Of a stretch of 64,000 nt of DNA, positions 23,368 to 31,287 are shown piece by piece. The DNA comes from Fimbriimonadaceae bacterium (lineage in GTDB: Bacteria; Armatimonadota; Fimbriimonadia; Fimbriimonadales; Fimbriimonadaceae), in NCBI GenBank assembly GCA_019638775.1, contig JAHBTD010000001.1:186001-250000 (forward strand), written 5' to 3'. The first letter of the stretch is position 1; every line of letters begins with the position of its first letter. The notes beneath the pieces were generated by a model. That model did no database searches. It saw only the letters and a list, made by a program, of their open reading frames with translations, and was not told the origin of the DNA. The translations under genes and the position numbers were made by a program.

Positions 23368-25053
23368 ATGCACAGCAGGCGCGATTTTTTGAAGCTATCG
23401 GGAGCGGCGTGGGCTTCTGTTGGCAGCCTCAATTTTGCAAGCACGTTGATGATAATGGATCTGCCGACTGGCCAAAACACGACGCGCTGCATCAACGTCA
23501 TCAACTTCATCCGCGAAATCGAGCCTCGCTTCAAGATGGACATGATGCTCCCCATCCAGAAGCAGATGGAGATCATCTTGAAGCATCGGCTGCCCGCGAC
23601 CTGGCTGCTCCAATTCGATGCGTTGGTCTCCGGGCCGTTCGTGCCGTTCTTGAAGGCCCAGATGGCGAAGGACCACGAGGTCGGCTTCTGGTTTGAGATG
23701 AACGAGCGGCACTGCAAGGCGGCGGGTGTGGAATGGCGCGGGCGGCCCGGCTATGAATGGGACCACATCCCGCATGTCGCGTTCACCATCGGCTACACGA
23801 AGGAGGAGCGGATCAAGCTAGCGGATACGGCGATGGAAGAGTTCAAGATGGTTTGGGGCAAGTACCCAAGCTCCGTCGCCAGTTGGAATCTTGACTCCGT
23901 GACCATCGCACATCTGGTCGAGAAGTACAAGGTCGATGCCTTTGCCGTCTGCCGTGACCAAATTGCCACCGACGGCTTCACCATCTGGGGAGCACCCATC
24001 GCGGGCTACTACCCCAGCAAGGCCAACTGTTGGAGTCCGGCGCTGGACCGCAGCCAGCAGATCGGCTCGCCGATCTTTCGGATGCTGGGGCAAGACCCGG
24101 TCTACTACTATGACCGCGTTTGGATGATGCCGGACGGAAAGCGGCACAGCGAACCCGACACGATGGAGCCGGTATGGCCTTCCGGTCGGAGTCCGGTTTT
24201 TGTACGCGAGTTCTTGGAGATGATCGAGAAGTCGCCGACGCTCGGCTTTGCCTATGCCCAGATGGGACAGGAGAACACGTTCCCGTGGGATCAGCAGGCA
24301 ACGGGCTACCCTGCCCAAATGGAGGCGTTGGCGGCTTTGCGCGATCGGGGCGTGGTGCATGTAGAGACAATGGGGGAGACAGGCCGGCGGTTCAAGAAGG
24401 CCTTCCGGCAGACGCCACCCCAGGCTCAGGTGATGCTGAACGATCCCTTTGGGAACGAGAAGCCCGCCGCGACGGTCTGGTATCAGTCCAGGTTCTACCG
24501 GGCGAACCTGCACATGAAGGGCGACCTTCCCTATCTGCGCGATCTGACAGTCTACAGCGACCGCTTTAAGCAGCCGTTTCTTGACGAGCCGACCCGGCTG
24601 ACCGAGGTGGAGCAGCGCATGCCCGCCGTGCTGGACGGCTACCACTGGAGCAAGAAGCCGGGATCGCTTGATGACGAGGGCGCGGGTGGATACTTCTACC
24701 TGGATGATCAACGGTTGCGGCTCACGGGCAAACCCACGGTACGTGAGGACGGCAATTCGATGATCGTGGAGCTGCCGGTTCAGGATGGTGCGATTCTTCG
24801 AGTCCATTTTGCAGAGAGCAGCATTACGGTGCAGTTTGCCACGAAGAGCGATAAGAAGCTGAAAGTATCGTTTGAGTGGGACCCGGCGAAGTCGGCGCTA
24901 ACGGGCGTTCAGCCCAAGCAAGTGGCGTATCGGTGGCAGGAGTTTGAATATTCGATTGCGGTTGTGCAGGGCACAGCGCAAGCGACGGAAAAGGGTTGGA
25001 CGGCAAATGAGGAAAGGGGCAAAGTCGTTTTGAAAATGGCCCTGGCCAAGTAA
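23368..25053 (+). CDS. Tat-exported protein, polysaccharide-deacetylase-like
   Basis: 561 aa from ATG at 23368. The N terminus HSRRDFLKLSGAAW is a twin-arginine signal. The catalytic-looking part (about 25-330) has the layout of a polysaccharide deacetylase/GH57-like (beta/alpha) barrel: WLLQFDALVSGP, GFWFEMNERHC, ASWNLDSVTIAHLVEKY and GFAYAQMGQENTF, with Asp, His and Trp residues at strand ends. The C-terminal 200 residues are beta-rich and may bind sugar. I cannot name a substrate. Starts at 23359 or TTG 23341 are possible, but both lie in the 17-bp inverted repeat. Confidence 0.78.
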   Translation: MHSRRDFLKLSGAAWASVGSLNFASTLMIMDLPTGQNTTRCINVINFIREIEPRFKMDMMLPIQKQMEIILKHRLPATWLLQFDALVSGPFVPFLKAQMAKDHEVGFWFEMNERHCKAAGVEWRGRPGYEWDHIPHVAFTIGYTKEERIKLADTAMEEFKMVWGKYPSSVASWNLDSVTIAHLVEKYKVDAFAVCRDQIATDGFTIWGAPIAGYYPSKANCWSPALDRSQQIGSPIFRMLGQDPVYYYDRVWMMPDGKRHSEPDTMEPVWPSGRSPVFVREFLEMIEKSPTLGFAYAQMGQENTFPWDQQATGYPAQMEALAALRDRGVVHVETMGETGRRFKKAFRQTPPQAQVMLNDPFGNEKPAATVWYQSRFYRANLHMKGDLPYLRDLTVYSDRFKQPFLDEPTRLTEVEQRMPAVLDGYHWSKKPGSLDDEGAGGYFYLDDQRLRLTGKPTVREDGNSMIVELPVQDGAILRVHFAESSITVQFATKSDKKLKVSFEWDPAKSALTGVQPKQVAYRWQEFEYSIAVVQGTAQATEKGWTANEERGKVVLKMALAK

Positions 25054-25058
25054 AGCCT

Positions 25059-25439
25059 TCAGACCCCGTTGTGCAGCACCGTGCGGTATCCGTCGTGATC
25101 CTCAAAGGTTCGGCTGTTCTTCTCCCAATAGGGGTTGTAGGAGGTTACGGCCTTGAAGCCTGCGGCAAGCATCGAATCGCAGACGGCTTGCCATTCGTGA
25201 TCCGTCGGGATGTAGAACACGACAAGGTCTTCGTGGGTTGGGGTTGGCTCAACCGGAGTTGTGCGGCAGTAGGTGAACTCGAAGTGATAGGGTGATCCTT
25301 CCCTTCCGACCATGACGCCGTCAAAACCATCGTGGTCTTGGAAGGAGCCGAGGACGGAGAGGCCAAGACCCTCGCAGTACATCCTCTGCGACAGGGCGAG
25401 GTCGGTGACGGGTCGGGCAATGCGCAAAATTGGCAGCAC
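25059..25439 (-). CDS. Glyoxalase/VOC family protein
   Basis: 126 aa from GTG at 25439, where the conserved LPILRIARPVTDLALS block begins. One VOC module pair: MYCEGLGLSVLGSF, HFEFTYCRTTPVEPTPT, the VVFYIP strand, and NPYWEKNSRTFEDHDGYRTVL with the terminal Glu/Asp-His motif. A longer GTG start at 25472 overlaps the DinB stop by 10 nt. It follows the DinB gene on the same strand. Resistance or isomerase roles are common in VOC, but the substrate here is unknown. Confidence 0.85.
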   Translation of the reverse strand: MLPILRIARPVTDLALSQRMYCEGLGLSVLGSFQDHDGFDGVMVGREGSPYHFEFTYCRTTPVEPTPTHEDLVVFYIPTDHEWQAVCDSMLAAGFKAVTSYNPYWEKNSRTFEDHDGYRTVLHNGV

Positions 25440-25462
25440 GTTATATGGTATCTGAGGTGACG

Positions 25463-25960
25463 CTATGACCACTCTTCTGTGCGCCACTCGCCCCAGACTT
25501 TCTCTTCTTCCCACTCTTCGGGCGGTTCTTCTCCGGCCGACCTTAGGGCAAGGAAGATCAGGCCGACGTGCCAGCCTTCATGCCAGACCATGTGCTGCAG
25601 ATAGAGCACCGGATTGTCGTACCAACCCGCCTTCTCGTTGCCCTTTTCGATGGCGCTCTTGACGGCATCTCTCACCGCGAGGCTGCTTTCGGCGAGCATC
25701 TTTCGGATGGCGTTGAGGTCGTCGATAGGGTCTTCCCACTCCTTCTTGAACGGCTTGCCGAGCGCGTTGGCCTTGTCGGCGTCGAGTTGGGTGAGGAAGT
25801 AAGTGCGGACCTTCTGGATGTGGGCCAGATGAGTGTCCAACGACCATCCGTCGGGCGAGGGTTTGATGTGGCGGTTAGCCTCGGTCACTCGCTCTGCGAT
25901 GGCGTTGACGATGCGGCATTGGCGATCCCAGGAGTCGAGGAGAGCGGCGGTGACATCCAT
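25463..25960 (-). CDS. DinB family protein
   Basis: 165 aa. DinB fold with DTHLAHIQKVR (His near 44-47) and the C-terminal HMVWHEGWHVGLI metal motif (about 128-140). A Glu/Trp-rich tail ends the protein. Upstream of the VOC gene in the same orientation; both may be one transcript. Third of four DinB copies. Confidence 0.88.
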   Translation of the reverse strand: MDVTAALLDSWDRQCRIVNAIAERVTEANRHIKPSPDGWSLDTHLAHIQKVRTYFLTQLDADKANALGKPFKKEWEDPIDDLNAIRKMLAESSLAVRDAVKSAIEKGNEKAGWYDNPVLYLQHMVWHEGWHVGLIFLALRSAGEEPPEEWEEEKVWGEWRTEEWS

Positions 25961-26035
25961 CGGTCGGTTTTACCTGGGGCGGTGGTTTGCGCTTTGCGGT
26001 TGGGGAATGGGATAGAGCAAGCTGGCAGCCCTTGA

Positions 26036-26041
26036 TATACT
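26036..26041 (+). promoter_or_regulatory. -10 box of leaderless DUF1905 gene
   Basis: TATACT, then exactly 6 nt to the ATG at 26048. A -35 box is not evident. No Shine-Dalgarno sequence can fit between the two. Confidence 0.5.
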
Positions 26042-26047
26042 TGCCGA

Positions 26048-26341
26048 ATGATCTTGGAGTTTGAGGGGGAAGCGATCTATTGGCGCGGCCCGGCTCCGTT
26101 TGTGTTTGTGCCGATTCCTCCCGATCTCTCGGCTGATGTCAAGGCGATTTCGGCGCAGGTGACGTACGGTTGGGGCGTGATTCCGGTGGTTGTGAGGATT
26201 GGGGAGACGGAGTATCGGACGTCGCTCTTTCCGAAGGATGGGGTGTATCTGGTGCCGGTGAAGGTTGCGGTCCAGCGGGCGGAGGGTGTGAATGTGGGGG
26301 ATGTTGTGAGGTTGAGGGTTGAGGTGGTTTCTGGAAGTTAA
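26048..26341 (+). CDS. DUF1905 protein
   Basis: 97 aa, family length. LEFEGEAIYWRGPAPFVFVPIP at the start and YGWGVIPVVVRIGETEYRTSLFPKDG with VGDVVRLRVEV at the end are the DUF1905 signatures. The fold is a small beta barrel; function unknown. The mRNA is probably leaderless (see -10 box at 26036). Confidence 0.9.
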   Translation: MILEFEGEAIYWRGPAPFVFVPIPPDLSADVKAISAQVTYGWGVIPVVVRIGETEYRTSLFPKDGVYLVPVKVAVQRAEGVNVGDVVRLRVEVVSGS

Positions 26342-26386
26342 TGGTCTATCGCAACCCTTAGCCCTGTTCCGGAGTATGGACCCTCT

Positions 26387-27271
26387 GTGAGAATTAAGAC
26401 GACTCTGGCGGCTCTGGTCGCCCTATGCGCTTTGCCGATATCTGCCCAAGCTGCTGAGGGCACCTTCGACTCCAACGGTGTGAAGATTCGGTACGTCACC
26501 GAGGGGCAGGGGGAGGCTATTGTGCTGATTCACGGTTGGATGAGCGATTCCAGCATGTGGGGTAGGGATGCCGCAACCGGCGAAACCAAGCTCACCCCTT
26601 TGGAGGGCTTCCAGGCCATCGCCCTCGACTGTCGCGGGCACGGCAAAAGCGACAAGCCGTATGAGCCGAGCAAGTACGGCGCAGAAATGGCGGAGGATGT
26701 GGTGCGACTGCTCGATCACCTTAAGATCAAGAGGGCGCATTTGATCGGCTATTCGATGGGGGCTTTCATCGCCGGACACGTGGCGGCGACGCATCCGGAT
26801 CGCGTGATCAGCGTGGTCTATGGCGGGCAAGCGCCCCTCATTAAAGAAGTTTCCTCGCTCAAATTTGGGGAGGTTGATCTGTTTGCCAAGGCGGTGGAAG
26901 AGGGCGATCTGGGGTCTTACATCATGGCGGTAAGCCCAGACGACAAGCCAAAACCAACTAAAGAGCAGGCCGACGCTTATGCCAAGTTTTTGTATGGCAA
27001 GAAAGACGTCCGGGCGTTTGTGGCGGCGGGTCGTGGGTTCAAGGACCTTGCCGTGAGCGTGGATGATCTTAAGAAGTGTAAGGCTCCGACCCTGTTTATC
27101 TATGGGGGGAATGAGTCGGACTACGTTAAGAATTGCGTCAGCGCGGCGCGGAAGGTGGTTCCCAATCATGAGGTCAAGATTGTGGAGGGCGCGGACCACA
27201 TGACGACGCTGACCAAGCCGGACTTTGGGGCAGCTCTGGTTGGTTTTCTAATGGCCAACAAGGGCAAGTAG
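26387..27271 (+). CDS. Exported alpha/beta hydrolase
   Basis: 294 aa from GTG at 26387. Signal peptide to AQAAEG near 23. Alpha/beta-hydrolase features: oxyanion region LIHGWMSDSSMW (about 48-59), LDCRGHGKSDKP, nucleophile elbow GYSMG (Ser near 122), an acid in GGNESD and the catalytic His in EGADHMT near 268. Close in type to periplasmic esterase or haloperoxidase-like hydrolases. The strong terminator at 27295 follows. Confidence 0.9.
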   Translation: MRIKTTLAALVALCALPISAQAAEGTFDSNGVKIRYVTEGQGEAIVLIHGWMSDSSMWGRDAATGETKLTPLEGFQAIALDCRGHGKSDKPYEPSKYGAEMAEDVVRLLDHLKIKRAHLIGYSMGAFIAGHVAATHPDRVISVVYGGQAPLIKEVSSLKFGEVDLFAKAVEEGDLGSYIMAVSPDDKPKPTKEQADAYAKFLYGKKDVRAFVAAGRGFKDLAVSVDDLKKCKAPTLFIYGGNESDYVKNCVSAARKVVPNHEVKIVEGADHMTTLTKPDFGAALVGFLMANKGK

Positions 27272-27294
27272 GGCGGGCTTAAGACGATGCTATC

Positions 27295-27326
27295 GGCCTA
27301 TGTCGCGGTATTCCGCGACATAGGCC
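27295..27326. terminator. Bidirectional hairpin between convergent genes
   Basis: Perfect 14-bp stem GGCCTATGTCGCGG-TATT-CCGCGACATAGGCC followed by TTTG, 23 nt after the hydrolase stop and 7 nt before the end of the ATPase gene. It can serve both converging genes. Confidence 0.75.
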
Positions 27327-27333
27327 TTTGTGG

Positions 27334-28050
27334 TTATGAGCGCGCTGTTTTGAACTGGATTTCGCCATTATTCAAGAAGCACATCTTGTTAAACAGCTTC
27401 AAATCCAGCGGGTTTGGGAGCCGGACATCGCGGCTGTCGGGGCACGGCTTGATCGATGGATCGTAGGATCGGTCGATTTGGGAGATGAAGACGACGATCA
27501 GCCCGCGTTCTTTTGCGAACGACTTTAGCGTGCGTATCTGAACAGACAGGGCTGGATTCTCTCGTCTTTGGTCGAGCAGTTGCAGATAGTCAATGACGAC
27601 CAGGGTGCCGCGTGGAGCGGTTACAAGCTTCTCGACGATGTAGACCGCGCTGATGGCGTCGGAGCCATCGAATTCGAACAAGCCCTCGAACTGCGTCCAG
27701 TCCACCCCGATATCTCGGAAACATTCCAAGACGTCTTTTGGCGTGTATTCGAGCGTGAAGAAAACGCTCTTATTGCCAGCCTTCATGGCTTCGACGGCAA
27801 GCTCCAAGCTCATCAGCGTTTTGCCCTGGCCGGGGCGCGCGCCAAGGAGAACCAGGTCGCCCGGCTTTAGTCGAGAGAACAGTTTGCTGGCTGGGGCGGT
27901 CGCGGATGCTTTGGCGGCGAGCAAGCTCCAACTGCTGAAGCCTTCGGCAAGGGCGACGCGGTTGAGCGCTTCGTGAAGGGGGATTTTGTCTTCGCGGGAC
28001 AAGAGTTTTGCCTTGCGCTTTAAGTGATAGATCGGTGTTGACAGTTTCAT
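27334..28050 (-). CDS. Orphan DnaB-like RecA-fold ATPase
   Basis: 238 aa. Walker A GARPGQGKT (about 70-78), a VFFTLEYTPKDV segment typical of DnaB/KaiC-type ATPases (about 95-106), Walker B LVVIDYLQLL (about 150-159) and the FISQIDRS sensor region (about 190-197). The DnaB N-terminal primase-binding domain is missing; instead residues 1-50 (MKLSTPIYHLKRKAKLLSR, FSSWSLLAAKA) are a different helical head. AGGAGG precedes the ATG. Proteins of this layout are known to me mainly as lone helicase-like genes in proteobacteria. A DNA target is assumed, not shown. Confidence 0.82.
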   Translation of the reverse strand: MKLSTPIYHLKRKAKLLSREDKIPLHEALNRVALAEGFSSWSLLAAKASATAPASKLFSRLKPGDLVLLGARPGQGKTLMSLELAVEAMKAGNKSVFFTLEYTPKDVLECFRDIGVDWTQFEGLFEFDGSDAISAVYIVEKLVTAPRGTLVVIDYLQLLDQRRENPALSVQIRTLKSFAKERGLIVVFISQIDRSYDPSIKPCPDSRDVRLPNPLDLKLFNKMCFLNNGEIQFKTARS

Positions 28051-28237
28051 TCGTAACCTCCTATTGCGAGCAGGTTTGGCAGTCCCTCCTTTTGCTTCGC
28101 GCTCGAACAGTCGGTTCGACGATTTTGATGCCCTGCGTGAGTGACACTTTCCCGGTCGGAGGGGGGAGGCGTGGGCCGCGCCTAAGTGCGATTATAACGC
28201 AATAGTTGGCGCGTGGAGGTGACAAACAAGATTGGAG

Positions 28238-28771
28238 CTAACGGAGGGGAGAAGGTTTGAACGGATGCCCGAACTTCCGCCATTCGCCGAGGTCCAGCAC
28301 TTCACCGGGCGGGCCGGGTGTTACCGATTTGTACTCGTCCAGATTGTTCTCGTCCTGCGAGATCTTGGGCCATGGGGGCGTGATGCCGCTGATCATGTGG
28401 CGGCGGTCGGACTTGAAGTTCTGCAGGTAGGCGTCGGCCTCGATCACTCGGAATCGGACGGATGGATCGGCTGTTGGGAAGTTGGCTTCGGTCCAGCGCG
28501 ATCTGGGGAGGGGATAGCCTTCGGTGCAATCGGGGTCCCAAACGGTGAACCCGTCGGGGGTCTGCTCTAGGGCGACGACGTGGTAGTCCCAGATCACCGG
28601 CTCCGGTCCGCCTGTCTGCGAGATTTGAGCGTGCATGGTGCATCCGCCTTCGGTTGAGGCGACAAAAACCACCCATCGCGGGTTGCCGCTGGGAGCTTGG
28701 AAATGCCGCCAAACGTTCTCTTCGCAAAAGTTGGGGACGGGGGTGAAGGGCACTCGGGAATTATGGGGCAT
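28238..28771 (-). CDS. Protein N-terminal glutamine amidohydrolase (NTAQ1-like)
   Basis: 177 aa from ATG at 28771. Sequence follows eukaryotic NTAQ1 along its whole length: FCEENVW with catalytic Cys16, PVIWDYHVVAL with His64, FTVWDPDC with Asp79, FRVIEADAYLQNFKSDRRHM near 108-127, PPWP and the final EWRKFGHPF. NTAQ1 turns N-terminal Gln into Glu and so feeds the Arg/N-degron path; bacterial homologues exist but are uncommon. A longer frame reaches 28978, but its 69 extra residues are unlike the family. No clear ribosome binding site. It is not in an operon. Confidence 0.85.
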   Translation of the reverse strand: MPHNSRVPFTPVPNFCEENVWRHFQAPSGNPRWVVFVASTEGGCTMHAQISQTGGPEPVIWDYHVVALEQTPDGFTVWDPDCTEGYPLPRSRWTEANFPTADPSVRFRVIEADAYLQNFKSDRRHMISGITPPWPKISQDENNLDEYKSVTPGPPGEVLDLGEWRKFGHPFKPSPLR

Positions 28772-28917
28772 TGGGGGCGGGAGGAAGAGCGCTGAGGGAC
28801 TTTGGAGATTGTGTCTCGTACGATTTGTTTGCTGGGGTGGAATGTGCCTTATGGCGAGCTCTTGATGGGAATAAGCCAAGGCGATAGTAGGTCTTAGCTT
28901 ATTCCGCTGGTCCTCCC

Positions 28918-29253
28918 TTAGTGAAACTGCCGTACTTCGACCGGAGCTCGGCAGGCGATCACGGCTTTGCGGCCCCATTCCAGCGCCTCTTCCATACTCG
29001 CGGCTTCCAGCACCCAGAAGCCGCCGATGTGCTCCTTGGTCTCTAGGTAGGGGCCGTCGGTGACGACGACCTTGCCCCCGGGCTGCGCACGCAGCGACTT
29101 CGCCTTGCTTGCCAGGTGCAGGCCGCCGACAAAGAGCCGGACCCCTGCCGCAACCATCTCATCGTTCAGCTCGTCGATGGCGCGGTGCATGGCCTGGTCC
29201 TCTGTTGTGGGATCGTAGTCGTCGGGGTGGTGAATGGCTACCAGATATTTCAT
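28918..29253 (-). CDS. DGPF/YCII-domain protein 4
   Basis: 111 aa. KYLVAIHHPDDY start and TDGPYLETKEHIGGF near 70-84 (Tyr for Phe in the name motif). AAGGAG 6 nt ahead of the ATG. It lies 16 kb from the other DGPF genes but has the same TGTCGA-N17-CGRCTA element upstream (29295-29323), so it may belong to the same sigma regulon. Confidence 0.92.
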   Translation of the reverse strand: MKYLVAIHHPDDYDPTTEDQAMHRAIDELNDEMVAAGVRLFVGGLHLASKAKSLRAQPGGKVVVTDGPYLETKEHIGGFWVLEAASMEEALEWGRKAVIACRAPVEVRQFH

Positions 29254-29294
29254 GATCTCTCCTTACGGGCGGGCCGCAGCTCCGCCTTTATCTA

Positions 29295-29323
29295 TAGCCG
29301 AACAAGACGGCTGAGATTCGACA
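29295..29323 (-). promoter_or_regulatory. Putative ECF42 promoter, DGPF gene 4
   Basis: On the minus strand TGTCGA (29323-29318), a 17-nt spacer and CGGCTA (29300-29295), 42 nt upstream of the ATG at 29253. Same spacing and nearly the same boxes as 12011-12039 in front of DGPF gene 1. Confidence 0.6.
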
Positions 29324-29423
29324 GATTGCTAAAAGAATTTTCCCGGTCGCGCTTGCCGCGCCGTTCGGCAGTACACTTTGCCGCAAGAGAGCGGGCCGAC
29401 ACCCAAGGACAACGGACGGACAG

Positions 29424-29906
29424 ATGGAAGACCTCGTGAATTCATGCAAAGAGAGCGCTGTGCAAGGGATGGAAATGTTCCTGAGAAACTTCTCGCATGT
29501 GCCCGACGACAAGCTGGACTGGACCCCTACGCCAACCGCCAAGAGCGCTCTTCGGATAGCCGCACACACCGCCCTTTATGCGGGAAGGTTCGCCCACATG
29601 ATCCGTGAAAAGGGCCTGCCGAAGATGGACAGTCTGGAGGCTTGGATTGCGGAACGGAACGCCGAGGAAGAGGCGATCACGAGCAGAGCGGAGATTGAAG
29701 CCATCTTCCGAAAGGGCACCGACGAGGTCATGGCGGCTTTGGATTCTCTAACGCCCGAAGATGTGGCAATGTCGCTGGATTCCGGGCTGGGGTGGTCCAT
29801 GCCCATGACGTTCTTGATGCAGCTGCCGGGGTGGCATGCTACGCTCCATACCGGGCAGATCGACTATCTGCAGACCTGCTGGGACGATCAGGAAGTTTAT
29901 GTGTGA
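29424..29906 (+). CDS. DinB family protein
   Basis: 160 aa. Short DinB type; LRIAAHTALYAGRF carries the first His (about 47), GWHATLHTGQIDYLQT the C-terminal pair (about 138-142). Paralogue of the DinB protein at 14416-14898, also near a DGPF gene. Divergent from DGPF gene 4, with about 170 nt between. No strong Shine-Dalgarno sequence. Confidence 0.87.
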   Translation: MEDLVNSCKESAVQGMEMFLRNFSHVPDDKLDWTPTPTAKSALRIAAHTALYAGRFAHMIREKGLPKMDSLEAWIAERNAEEEAITSRAEIEAIFRKGTDEVMAALDSLTPEDVAMSLDSGLGWSMPMTFLMQLPGWHATLHTGQIDYLQTCWDDQEVYV

Positions 29907-30136
29907 GGGGGGTGGGCGTACTGATTCAAGAGTGGGCTTTCTTGCACTGACATCGCCCCGGTTTCACCGCTTCCGCTAGCCCTAAACAGCGTTCGACGGC
30001 ATTTAGAGTCCGTCTCGAAAAGCGCGAGTCCTCCGACTTTGTCACCCTCTCCCAGTTCGCTTCGCTCACAGCCTCCCCCATCAAGGGGGAGGAAATTTGC
30101 ACGGAGTGTGATTGAAGTCACTTCTATGCCGTTTCG
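29907..30136. repeat. Intergenic with CCCTCC hairpin element
   Basis: No gene. Positions about 30040-30100 hold ACCCTCTCCCAGTTCGCTTC, then CTCACAGCCTCCCCC-ATCAA-GGGGGAGG, a second copy of the element at 15108-15163. The CTCCCCC/GGGGGAG stem is perfect. Confidence 0.6.
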
Positions 30137-30685
30137 CTATTTCGCATCCAACGACGCCGACTGAACTGCGCTGTTGTCCTTCAGTTCTTCCTTCGCATAT
30201 ACCAGCAGCTTCTTCTCCTCGGTTATTCCTTCTGGAGGGTTCAACTGCCAGACTTTCGCGGCAGAACCGGGTGACTTCACTATCACAAAGAGCGTTCCGT
30301 TGGCGCGATCGTATTTCTTCCCTTCAATCGCAACCACATCGGCCTTCTTGTCCCATTCGGCTGCCGCGTCGACTTTGTTCGGTGGAAGCCCATTCGACAG
30401 CCTGAATTTCGCCACCAAACCACCGCTGTCAGTACTGCTCTCTGAGCCATTTCCTGTTGCTCCAGGAGTCATAAAAATGAGCGTGAGCAACGAGCGCTTC
30501 CCACTTCCACGTACCTGGCCTGTTGAGCTTGCCTTCTCACCCTCCACCGAAACCATAACTCCCTCTACCCCGGATAAAGGGCTCGTCTTTAAGCCCGTGA
30601 TAGCGAAGTGTGGCCGGGCACTCATGCTCGTGCAAGATGGCAGCACGAGCACGATTAGGGCGGTTGCAAGCAAAAGCCGAATCAT
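30137..30685 (-). CDS. Hypothetical lipoprotein
   Basis: 182 aa. Lipobox VLPSC (Cys18) after a short hydrophobic core. The rest is beta-rich with a GSESSTDSGG linker; no known domain recognised. AGAGG lies 7 nt before the ATG. Monocistronic, divergent from the TOPRIM-like gene. Confidence 0.7.
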   Translation of the reverse strand: MIRLLLATALIVLVLPSCTSMSARPHFAITGLKTSPLSGVEGVMVSVEGEKASSTGQVRGSGKRSLLTLIFMTPGATGNGSESSTDSGGLVAKFRLSNGLPPNKVDAAAEWDKKADVVAIEGKKYDRANGTLFVIVKSPGSAAKVWQLNPPEGITEEKKLLVYAKEELKDNSAVQSASLDAK

Positions 30686-30756
30686 AGGAAGCCTCTTGAT
30701 TCATTCTACTGGAGAAAGATAGCAACGGCTTAAGGGCATATATCGCTTGCGATAGG

Positions 30757-30762
30757 TACATT
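30757..30762 (+). promoter_or_regulatory. -10 box of leaderless TOPRIM-like gene
   Basis: TACATT followed by exactly 6 nt and the ATG at 30769. The same spacing is seen at 4336, 26036 and 52871. No ribosome binding site is present. Confidence 0.5.
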
Positions 30763-30768
30763 CTCAGA

Positions 30769-31254
30769 ATGCTCCATGACTGTGTCATCAAGGACCCTTC
30801 CCAAACAGAGCTGATCATCGTATGCTCGAAGGTCCTGAGCGATGCAGTTCGGGAGGGCAGAGACCGGATGACTCAGGCGGTGTTGCCGATCAATGGCTCT
30901 TTTGCATACAGTGAAGACTTGCTCGACACGCTGTCGAACGACCAAGTTCAATCGATCGTGGCGTCTCTGGGAACGGGCATATGCCTTCCTGGCGAGGATG
31001 CCGAGGGTACTTTCAACATGGGTGGGCTTCGCTATGCGAGGATCATCGTTCTCTCCGAGCAAGCAGACTTGGAAACAAGTCGCGCTGTTCTCCGCTTTTT
31101 GCTTGCTTGCTGCCGTCCGGTCGTCGAGGCGGGATGCGTTTTCGTGCTGGATGCTTCCTCTGGCGAGAACGCGATCGTCGATCTTGTCCTTAATCCTTCG
31201 ACTCGAAAGCTTAGGCCGTTCGACAGCCGATTTATCCAGAGCGAGCTTGCATAG
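30769..31254 (+). CDS. Stand-alone GyrB-type TOPRIM protein, catalytic residues lost
   Basis: 161 aa. Aligns over nearly its full length with the TOPRIM domain of GyrB/ParE: LHDCVIKDPSQTELIIV (GyrB LADCxxKDPxxxELYLV), REGRDRMTQAVLPINGS (GyrB KQGRxRxxQAILPLxGK), LSNDQVQSIVASLGTGI (LSSxEVxTLITALGCGI), LRYARIIVLSEQ (LRYHSIIIMTDAD) and RPVVEAGCVFVLD (PEIVERGHVYIAQ). The catalytic Glu of EGDSAGG is replaced (VCSKVLSD; Cys23) and the metal-binding DxDxD has become ExAxL. ATPase and C-terminal gyrase domains are missing. It cannot cut DNA by the gyrase mechanism; it may mimic or bind gyrase. The AlkD-like gene follows after 33 nt. Confidence 0.82.
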   Translation: MLHDCVIKDPSQTELIIVCSKVLSDAVREGRDRMTQAVLPINGSFAYSEDLLDTLSNDQVQSIVASLGTGICLPGEDAEGTFNMGGLRYARIIVLSEQADLETSRAVLRFLLACCRPVVEAGCVFVLDASSGENAIVDLVLNPSTRKLRPFDSRFIQSELA

Positions 31255-31287
31255 AACTCCAACTGAGCCTAAAATGGGGAAACACCC

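Noticed and set aside
23818..24807. 329-codon minus-strand frame
   Set aside because: Antisense to the Tat-exported protein.
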